DNA of 17,595 bases from DASZPJ01 sp035550295 (GTDB taxonomy: Bacteria; Patescibacteriota; Saccharimonadia; Saccharimonadales; UBA4665): positions 1 to 17,595 of the forward strand of contig DASZPJ010000027.1 in NCBI GenBank assembly GCA_035550295.1, in the 5' to 3' direction. A program made the translations under genes and the position numbers. How positions within the stretch are numbered: position 1 is the stretch's first letter; every line of letters begins with the position of its first letter. This document shows, piece after piece, positions 12,034-17,595 of this stretch. Under the pieces are notes generated by a model. It made no database searches. It had not been told where the DNA came from and saw only the letters and a program-made list of their open reading frames with translations.

Positions 12034-12042
12034 ATTGTAGCA
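12034..12042 (-). promoter_or_regulatory. Extended -10 for a leaderless mRNA (regulator operon)
   Basis: TGC-TACAAT on the minus strand (12042 down to 12034), six bases before ATG 12027. TTCATG (12057-12062) at 17 nt is a weak -35, inside the end of miaA. Confidence 0.68.
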
Positions 12043-12051
12043 AACTTTGGT

Positions 12052-12954
12052 TCAATCATGAAGTTCTGAACTCAAAAAGTCATTCACCAGGGCGTTAGTT
12101 GCAGCCAAATTTACAGGGGCATCCAGCCAGTGGATACTTTTATTCCGCTTGAACCATGTCCGTTGGCGTTTGGCTAAATCCAAGGTGGCTTTGATGATCT
12201 TTTGGCGCGTTTCGGCCAGGTTTTGGGTGCCCAAAAAGTACGGCTTCCACTGGCTGTAGCCAATGCCCTTCATAGGTTCGGCGTCCCAGCCATACTCGCC
12301 GGCCAACTTTTGTGTTTCCTGCATCAGACCCATATCCAGCATTTTATCCACGCGGGCCGTGATGCGTTCCGCCAGTTGTTCACGCGGCACGCTTAATCCC
12401 AAAATTAGTGTGTTGGGTCGCAACGGCTGTTTGGTCGGCAGCTGTCCATCGTTTTCGATCAGCCGGATCACCCGCCGCTTGTTGCGCATGTCGACACTAT
12501 CAATTGGCAAGCCGCCTGCTTTGGCTCGTTCAATTAGCTGGTCCAAACTCAGGCCGTTCAATTCCTGCCGCAATTCGGGCGGTGGCGGCGCCAAAAATCC
12601 ATAATGGTAAATCACGCTGTCTATATATAAGCCGGTGCCACCAACCAAAATCGGCAGTTTGCCGCGGGCCACAATGGCGTTGATGGCCGACTCAGCTAAC
12701 TGCTGGAAGATGACCGCGCTAAAGCCGCCACGGGCATCAGCCACGTCCAGTAAGTGGTGCGGGATCTGCGCCCGTTCTAACATCGTTGGTTTAGCGGTGC
12801 CGATGTCAAAGTCTTTATAAACCGTCCAGCTATCAGCGCAAATTAGTTCGCCATCAAACTCCTGGGCCAACTTCATAGCCAAGTCGGATTTACCCGAGGC
12901 AGTTTCACCGACAAGGACCAGCAGTTTTGGCGGGGTTATTTGGTTGGTCTCCAA
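12052..12954 (-). CDS. miaA: tRNA dimethylallyltransferase (MiaA)
   Basis: 300 residues, normal size. MiaA adds the dimethylallyl group to A37 of tRNAs reading UNN codons. The P-loop is GETASGKS (16-23; the usual GPTASGKT has Pro where this has Glu). DSWTVYKDFDIGTAKP (41-56) corresponds to DSxQVYxxxDIGTAKP with Thr in place of Gln. GGTGLYIDSVI, NKRRVIRLIE and RQRTWFKRN follow in order. The start is TTG at 12954: GGAGAG (12961-12966) lies six bases upstream, and no ATG is in range. It overlaps the ATL gene by 19 bp and is the last gene of the thrS operon. Confidence 0.95.
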   Translation of the reverse strand: METNQITPPKLLVLVGETASGKSDLAMKLAQEFDGELICADSWTVYKDFDIGTAKPTMLERAQIPHHLLDVADARGGFSAVIFQQLAESAINAIVARGKLPILVGGTGLYIDSVIYHYGFLAPPPPELRQELNGLSLDQLIERAKAGGLPIDSVDMRNKRRVIRLIENDGQLPTKQPLRPNTLILGLSVPREQLAERITARVDKMLDMGLMQETQKLAGEYGWDAEPMKGIGYSQWKPYFLGTQNLAETRQKIIKATLDLAKRQRTWFKRNKSIHWLDAPVNLAATNALVNDFLSSELHD

Positions 12955-13250
12955 AGTAGTCTCTCCACGTCCACGCGGTAATCATCACTCACATCAAAGC
13001 CTTCGGCCTGCAAAACTTGCTTGTGCCCGGCCCGGCCGCCAGGATAACCAGCCGCCAAACCGCCGGATTTATTGACAACCCGCTGCCACGGCAAATCCGG
13101 ATCACCAAAATGGGCGATGCCGCCGACTATCCGGGCAGCCCGGGCGTTACCGCAAATGGCTGCGATCTGGCCATAAGTCATCACCCGGCCTGCTGGAATC
13201 TGTGCCACAACAGATTCCACTCGCTTGCGAAATTCTACATCAGGCTGCAT
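12936..13250 (-). CDS. Alkyltransferase-like protein (ATL), catalytically Cys-less
   Basis: 104 residues covering only the C-terminal DNA-binding domain of O6-alkylguanine-DNA alkyltransferase. The helix-turn-helix GRVMTYGQIAAICGNARAARIVGG (21-44) keeps the Tyr (Y26) and the arginine finger (R40). The active-site PCHRV reads PWQRVV, so the acceptor Cys is Trp (W55). ATL proteins with this replacement bind O6-alkylguanine and flag it to nucleotide excision repair rather than repairing it themselves. ATG 13250 is chosen because GGAG (13258-13261) lies seven bases upstream; a TTG one codon earlier is less well spaced. The gene overlaps the HAD gene by 11 bp and miaA by 19 bp. Confidence 0.93.
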   Translation of the reverse strand: MQPDVEFRKRVESVVAQIPAGRVMTYGQIAAICGNARAARIVGGIAHFGDPDLPWQRVVNKSGGLAAGYPGGRAGHKQVLQAEGFDVSDDYRVDVERLLWRPTK

Positions 13251-13845
13251 CAAAGTACTCCAAAACCGCCGGCCAATCAGCGCAGCGTGTCACATTTTTC
13301 GGCAATTTATCGATTTGGTTCCAGGGATAATCGCCGAACAAAATGGCTTCGATGCCAGCATCAGCCACCGCCAGGCAATGCTTTAGCTGGTCGTCTATCA
13401 GGTAGTCGGCACCGATTTCGCGGCATAACTGGGCTTTGGTGAGCTTAATTGCCTCGTCCGACATGCCTTTATCAAAAATTCCCGAGGTGTGCACTTCGCT
13501 AAACACCTGGCCGTAATGTTGCCGGATCCAATCTATCGTAGGCTTATAAATAGGCGCGCTCCGAGATGTGGCAATCACTAATTTATAGCTTTCGCTAAGC
13601 TGCTTCAACACCTCTGTAGCGCTGAGGTTCGGTTGTACATTAATGTAAACTCCTGCCTCTTCTATATCCTTCCAGCGCTCTTCACTGGTGGCGTGGTCAA
13701 CCTGCCAGGCTGCCGACCAATCTTCCTGGTAATCCTCAACTGTCAGGTTAGTCCCCCACTGCTGGTTGCTAAACGCCACCCAGGCTTCAGCCGATGCCGC
13801 CAGTACGTCGTCCAGGTCCACCGCAATTGTTTTGCGCTGGCTCAT
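13240..13845 (-). CDS. HAD-superfamily hydrolase, 5'(3')-deoxyribonucleotidase-like
   Basis: 201 residues. The HAD motif I is AVDLDDVL (D10 nucleophile, D12 acid/base); motif II is the Ser/Thr of IATSRS (~93-98); the Lys of LTKAQ (~137) and the acidic motif DYLIDDQ (~147-153) complete the site. The DLDDVLA start and helical cap resemble the NT5C (deoxyribonucleotidase) group, but related phosphatases and polynucleotide-processing enzymes share these motifs, so the substrate is uncertain. The start ATG overlaps the thrS stop in ATGA (13842-13845) with no strong Shine-Dalgarno, indicating translational coupling. It is the second gene of the thrS operon. Confidence 0.85.
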   Translation of the reverse strand: MSQRKTIAVDLDDVLAASAEAWVAFSNQQWGTNLTVEDYQEDWSAAWQVDHATSEERWKDIEEAGVYINVQPNLSATEVLKQLSESYKLVIATSRSAPIYKPTIDWIRQHYGQVFSEVHTSGIFDKGMSDEAIKLTKAQLCREIGADYLIDDQLKHCLAVADAGIEAILFGDYPWNQIDKLPKNVTRCADWPAVLEYFDAA

Positions 13846-15680
13846 ATGGAAGTTTTGCTGGCTCGGCCTTTGGCTTCGTGAGCCACTGTTTTCAGGAATT
13901 CTTCGGTGCCTATTGGCTTCGGTTCTTGTACTTGTAGGTCAGCTCGGATCCGCGGTGTAACCTCGTGGCTGGCAATCTCTTTTTCGCCGATCACCAAAGT
14001 GTACGGAACTTTCCAGACTTCGGCGTCACGGATTTTTTTGCCGACTGATTCGTTGGCATTGTCGACAGTCAGGCGCAGGCCTAATTTTCGAGCGTGTTCG
14101 GCCAGCTTTTCAGCAAACTCAACCGTTTCTGACTCTTGGTTTACAGTGATCACCCGCACTTGCTCTGGCGCCAGCCAAACTGGGAATTTACCTGCCGTAT
14201 GCTCAATGTACACCGACAAAAACCGCTCAATCGAGCCCAGAATTGCCTTATGCACCATCGCTGGCCGTTCGGGCTGGCCGTTTTCGTTGATATATTCCAG
14301 TTCAAAACGTTCAGGCTGGACGTAATCCAGCTGCACAGTCGCGCACTGCCAGCGCCGACCAAGCGCGTCAGAAATATAGATGTCAATTTTGGGTCCATAG
14401 AATGCCGCTTCGCCAAGCATGACCTGATAATCAAGTTCTTCGTCTTTGGCAATCTGCTCCAAAATGCTTTGGGCTTCAGCCCACTTTTCTGGATCGCCGA
14501 AGTATTTATCTTGCTCGTCACGGAACGACAAATCTACACTCAAATCCATACCAAGCGTCAAATACATCTGTTTGACCATGCCGATGATGGCACGCATTTC
14601 AGATTCAATCTGGTCGTGACGCACAAAAGCGTGGGAGTCGTCTTGGGTTAGCGCGCGAACGCGGCTGAGGCCGTGCAACTCGCCGGATTTTTCGTCGCGG
14701 TACATCGTTGTCGTTTCCATATAACGCTGCGGCAAATCGCGGTAACTCCGCGGACGACTGGCAAAAATCTGAGCAACATGCGGACAATTCATCGGCTTCA
14801 GCATGAATTTGTCATCCGACTCAACGCTGCTGACATCAAACCGCTCAGGATATTTGTCGTAATGACCGGACTTTTGGTACAGCGCCACGCGCGTCATGTG
14901 CGGTGCCCAAACGGCTTCGTAACCAGCTTCACGCTGTAATTCTTCGGAGAATTTGATCAATTCATTGCGCAGTACGGTGCCGCGTGGCGTGAACAGCGGC
15001 AAACCTGGGCCAACCAAATCAGAGATTACAAACAAATCTAGTTCCTGGCCAAGCTTGCGGTGGTCGCGTTTTTTAGCTTCTTCCAGCTGGTCTAAATGCA
15101 CGCGTAAATCTTTGGAGTTGGCAAAAGCTGCACCGTACACCCGCTGCATTTGCTGGTTTTTTTCGTTGCCGCGCCAATATGCGCCACTAACTCTCAGCAG
15201 CTTGAAAGCGCCGACTTTGCCGGTTGATTCAACGTGCGGGCCGCGACATAGGTCTGTAAAGTCACCGTCGCGGTAAAATGAAACTTGATCAACCGCCGAA
15301 TCACCTTCAGCAATCGTGCCCAACTCACTGGCGTCCAGGTCTTTAGCCACCGTTGTGCCGGCTCGCTTCAAGTCATTCAACAGTTCTTCTTTATATGGTT
15401 GGTGCTCGTCCTGCGCCCAAGAGATGGCTTCGTCGATAGGTTTTTCAAACTTCTCGAACGGGAAGTTAGCTTCGATAACTTTCTGCATTTCGGCTTCGAT
15501 CTTGGCAAAGTCTTCTTCGGTAATCTTGGCTTCGCCCAAATCAACGTCGTAGTAGAAACCATGTTCAACAGCCGGGCCAACGCCAAACTTCGCCTCGGGC
15601 CACAGGCGCTGAATCGCCGTCGCCATAATGTGCGCCAAGCTGTGCCGCATGGCTGCTAAATTGTCGTGCTGGTCTGACAT
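13842..15680 (-). CDS. thrS: Threonyl-tRNA synthetase lacking the TGS domain
   Basis: 612 residues. The enzyme charges tRNA-Thr. The N-terminal TGS domain is missing: the protein opens at once with the editing domain, HSLAH (H13, H17) and LCRGPH (C145, H149). The catalytic core has Zn2+ ligands C299 (MNCPH), H350 (TQDDSH) and H477 (MVHKAI), motif 2 MYRDE (R328) with ELHGLSRVRALTQDD, and motif 3 LGSIERF. The anticodon-binding domain runs from ~505 to the end (VRVITVNQ...VGKKIRDAE). AGGAG at 15687-15691, six bases before ATG 15680, fixes the short N-terminus. It is the first gene of an operon with the HAD, ATL and miaA genes, apparently controlled by the T-box-like leader upstream. Confidence 0.97.
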   Translation of the reverse strand: MSDQHDNLAAMRHSLAHIMATAIQRLWPEAKFGVGPAVEHGFYYDVDLGEAKITEEDFAKIEAEMQKVIEANFPFEKFEKPIDEAISWAQDEHQPYKEELLNDLKRAGTTVAKDLDASELGTIAEGDSAVDQVSFYRDGDFTDLCRGPHVESTGKVGAFKLLRVSGAYWRGNEKNQQMQRVYGAAFANSKDLRVHLDQLEEAKKRDHRKLGQELDLFVISDLVGPGLPLFTPRGTVLRNELIKFSEELQREAGYEAVWAPHMTRVALYQKSGHYDKYPERFDVSSVESDDKFMLKPMNCPHVAQIFASRPRSYRDLPQRYMETTTMYRDEKSGELHGLSRVRALTQDDSHAFVRHDQIESEMRAIIGMVKQMYLTLGMDLSVDLSFRDEQDKYFGDPEKWAEAQSILEQIAKDEELDYQVMLGEAAFYGPKIDIYISDALGRRWQCATVQLDYVQPERFELEYINENGQPERPAMVHKAILGSIERFLSVYIEHTAGKFPVWLAPEQVRVITVNQESETVEFAEKLAEHARKLGLRLTVDNANESVGKKIRDAEVWKVPYTLVIGEKEIASHEVTPRIRADLQVQEPKPIGTEEFLKTVAHEAKGRASKTSI

Positions 15681-15696
15681 GATTGTCTCCTGGAAT

Positions 15697-15861
15697 TAAA
15701 AATGACGCCGATCAAATACTCTGTTAACAGTATTTAATCTAGCGTCTCGGTTCGCTTTTCTGGCGAAGGTTCCACCTCGACTTTACTCTTGCGACTTCGA
15801 TAACGGTTGTCGTCGCCACTCCCCCGAAGCTCGATGGTTGGTGAAGCCACTTCACTGCTTA
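15697..15861 (-). ncRNA. Candidate T-box riboswitch in the thrS leader
   Basis: On the minus strand the leader runs from ~15861. At 15751-15781 it holds an antiterminator-like hairpin: a 5' arm GTCGAGG, a 7-nt bulge TGGAACC (15768-15774), helix UUCGC/GCGAA with a 7-nt loop, and a 3' arm CCGAGAC. The arms pair with a tandem G-A mismatch. The bulge matches the T-box UGGN-ACC core, with A opposite a U discriminator base. An alternative terminator (15698-15746) shares bases 15744-15746. This is the known T-box logic: uncharged tRNA-Thr stabilises the antiterminator and lets thrS be read. I could not place the specifier loop surely; an ACC lies in a candidate loop at ~15797-15812. An unrelated attenuator is the alternative. 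Confidence 0.75.
15698..15746 (-). terminator. Leader terminator (attenuator) before thrS
   Basis: On the minus strand GACGC, then GATT-AAATACT, an 8-nt loop GTTAACAG, AGTATTT-GATC, then GCGTC and ATTTTTAATT: about 16 pairs with a small internal loop, followed by five T. It sits 18 bp before the thrS ATG and would stop transcription unless the antiterminator forms. Confidence 0.82.
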
Positions 15862-15867
15862 ATTAAC

Positions 15868-15897
15868 AGTATACTACTGGCTCGCCACCTCAAGCAA
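15868..15897 (-). promoter_or_regulatory. Promoter of the thrS operon
   Basis: On the minus strand TTGCTT (15892-15897), 18-nt spacer, TATACT (15868-15873). The -35 lies inside the end of the upstream transglutaminase-like gene. Start near 15861, giving a ~180-nt leader, long compared with the rest of the window. Confidence 0.72.
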
Positions 15898-17595
15898 ACG
15901 GCCAACGAAACCTTGCAAGTAACGCACTGTTTCTGGAGCGTACGGCTTGAGCTTGGCTTCAGTCAAAACAGCGGCATCAGCCGTGGCGTAATTACCCAGG
16001 TACTTGCCTAGTCGGGACAGTTCGGCTGTCTCTAACTCACCGCGGACCGCCGCCGTTGCGACACCCAACACCCGGCGAACCGGATCATCATTGCTCAGCC
16101 GCAAAGCATTTTCGTACAGCTCAGTCTTGTCGCGGGCCATTAGCAAAACTTCTAGTTGTTCATGAAGTTCGCTCTGCAAACGGCCAAGGTCCGGTTGGTT
16201 TTGGCGCTTAAACTCTTGGTGTGTGATCGTTTCCAGCTCTGGTAATGGCTGCTCGGCTTTGGCGGCTTTAGGTTCTGCCGGAACTAATTGCTCGGCGTTG
16301 GCTTCTTTCGCGGCGGCTTTAGATTGTTTATGAGCCTTTTTAATAGCAGCAGCTTCGCGGCGCTGGCTTCGCCAGTTTTGAAAATCCTGAACCGTCAGGT
16401 TCCACGCCGCGCCAAGGTCATTGCCAATATTGCCAAGCTGGCTGGCTATGCTTGGTTTTTTACCACGGTTTTGCCATTGTCGATCTTGGCGCTGCTCATC
16501 CCGCAAGCCGCGCTGCAAACTGTTGCCACGAATAGATGGTGTTGAATCCAGAATGTATTGCTCGCCATTAATCGTTATTGCCACTTGGGCGTGTTGAGCC
16601 TGGCTAACGCGTCGGTCGCTAGGCTTCAAGAAATGGCCGCCGATCGTACGAGCCGAAAATCCGTCAACGTTTTCAAAGGCTTGCAACAAAGACTGGCGCA
16701 AGAATAAAGCTGCGCCGCTACACTGGACTTGCAGTCGGCCCTCGTCATCGACCAAGTTTTCAAACTGGTCATAATAGTAGGCAGCAGCATAACGGTCGTT
16801 GAAGGTATATTCGCTGTTAGCTCTGATGAGATCAACTAGTTGGCTAATGGTATACGGTCTGGATTCCAAAGTTTTGGCAGCTGCGTCTAAACCGATCCCT
16901 TTGTACCACGCAGCCAGCGCTTCCTGACCATCAGCCGGCAAAGTCACCTCGGCCTGCCGGTAAGGATCGACATCCAGTTTCTTGAATTGGAAAGTATCCC
17001 TATACCCGCTATCCGATCTGCTATAGCTAATGGACGCGAGTTCATAACCCGGAATGAAAGGCACCCTGCCAAATGCACTAACCTCTGTAAAAACTAATTC
17101 CAAATCTGGGTCTGCAATAGTTTCCGGCAAATTATGCGCGTACTCAACTATTGATTCTTCCATTATTAGCCGGTTGTAACGATCGTGTTTGCCGGCATTG
17201 TCGTAGACTGCATAAGCTAAAGTCTGCTTTTGCCTTTCTTGATAATAACTGGCTGACTCTACATTGGCATCGTATGGCGACTCATCCTTCCAAAGGCTAG
17301 GATCAATCGGCCGCAAAACATATTTATCAGTGGTAGGCTTATCGGTTACAACCGGCTCTGTCTGTGGACCAACCCAGCTGACTATGCGGCCATTGTGCGG
17401 CTTGTCGTCGCCCCATGTCCTGGAAAAATCTTCTATGCTGCGGCGAACAGCAATGTCTAGCAAGCCATCGTATGAAACGCCTTGGACGTCTTCCCGCCCG
17501 TCAAATAGCACTCGCGCAAAATTAAACAAAAGCCCGTGGGCTGGATCAATGTCAAAGCCAGTCAACGGGTTTAGGTCGTGATCCAGGTCATCAAA
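15874..17595 (-). CDS. Transglutaminase-like (papain-fold) protein, 5' end beyond window
   Basis: At least 573 residues; the frame is open to the window edge at 17595, so the true start may lie outside (a TTG at 17565 has no support). Counting from that TTG, residues ~236-345 match the transglutaminase-like core: YTISQLVDLIRANSEYTF, then QCSGAALFLRQSLL (C282), QHAQVAI (H325) and YILDSTPS (D340), a Cys-His-Asp triad in the right order and spacing. Such proteins act as cysteine peptidases, transglutaminases or amidases. N-terminal to it is a mostly beta region with no family I recognise. C-terminally, a Lys/Ala/Glu-rich segment (~400-445) leads to a helical domain. No signal peptide or membrane helix can be seen in the visible part. 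It is followed by the thrS promoter. Confidence 0.83.
   Translation of the reverse strand, partial: FDDLDHDLNPLTGFDIDPAHGLLFNFARVLFDGREDVQGVSYDGLLDIAVRRSIEDFSRTWGDDKPHNGRIVSWVGPQTEPVVTDKPTTDKYVLRPIDPSLWKDESPYDANVESASYYQERQKQTLAYAVYDNAGKHDRYNRLIMEESIVEYAHNLPETIADPDLELVFTEVSAFGRVPFIPGYELASISYSRSDSGYRDTFQFKKLDVDPYRQAEVTLPADGQEALAAWYKGIGLDAAAKTLESRPYTISQLVDLIRANSEYTFNDRYAAAYYYDQFENLVDDEGRLQVQCSGAALFLRQSLLQAFENVDGFSARTIGGHFLKPSDRRVSQAQHAQVAITINGEQYILDSTPSIRGNSLQRGLRDEQRQDRQWQNRGKKPSIASQLGNIGNDLGAAWNLTVQDFQNWRSQRREAAAIKKAHKQSKAAAKEANAEQLVPAEPKAAKAEQPLPELETITHQEFKRQNQPDLGRLQSELHEQLEVLLMARDKTELYENALRLSNDDPVRRVLGVATAAVRGELETAELSRLGKYLGNYATADAAVLTEAKLKPYAPETVRYLQGFVGRLLEVASQ

Noticed and set aside
1..17595. 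CRISPR arrays, insertion sequences, prophage genes or rRNA
   Set aside because: No regularly spaced repeats, no transposase or integrase motifs and no rRNA signatures were seen on either strand.

Overview
The window looks like a core segment of a small-genome bacterium of the Patescibacteria (Candidate Phyla Radiation), most likely Candidatus Saccharibacteria (TM7). This is inference from protein character, not from a database search. The signs are tightly packed genes, short or missing domains (a threonyl-tRNA synthetase without the TGS domain), a degenerate metallo-beta-lactamase next to a winged-helix regulator of a kind I associate with CPR genomes, and TGA used as an ordinary stop (folP, thrS, the HAD gene, miaA). 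There is no sign of a prophage, transposase or CRISPR array.

Layout. 1-715: 3' end of a ComM/YifB AAA+ ATPase. 781-1416: an unknown protein. 1432-2703: the infC-rpmI-rplT translation operon with a strong promoter, an apparent AUA start for infC, and a terminator. 2718-2939: a small unknown gene. 3043-3393: RNase P RNA (minus strand), its promoter overlapping that of a divergent small membrane protein (3443-3754). 3751-5442, minus strand: a pterin-carbinolamine-dehydratase/RNase HI fusion, an unknown Cys-containing protein, a YggT-family protein and a 50-residue membrane protein. 5443-5852: tRNA-Pro(GGG) with its terminator and a duplicated fragment of the tRNA 3' end. 5953-6894: a proline-rich membrane protein. 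6918-7952: asparaginase. 8005-8123: a hairpin-rich intergenic stretch. 8167-10393: site-2 protease, folP, folK and rpmB, with a long inverted repeat between the divergent folP and folK. 10430-12027: a regulator/MBL-like/cupin operon. 12052-15861: a thrS-HAD-ATL-miaA operon behind what looks like a T-box leader. 15874-17595: a transglutaminase-like protein running off the window.

How the genes work together. Most genes serve translation: IF3, L35, L20, L28, ThrRS, MiaA, tRNA-Pro and RNase P RNA. A second theme is pterin and folate chemistry (DHPS, HPPK and the PCD domain fused to RNase HI). A third is nucleic-acid maintenance (ComM, RNase HI, alkyltransferase-like protein).

The main regulatory observations are three. 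(1) Ten genes carry an extended -10 element (TGN-TANNNT) placed 6-9 nt before the ATG with no Shine-Dalgarno, so their mRNAs should be leaderless or nearly so. Genes inside operons, and several with ordinary leaders, carry clear Shine-Dalgarno sequences. (2) thrS is preceded by a 7-nt UGGAACC bulge in an antiterminator-like hairpin that competes with an intrinsic terminator, as in T-box riboswitches. (3) infC appears to start at AUA, reminiscent of the AUU autoregulation of Escherichia coli IF3.
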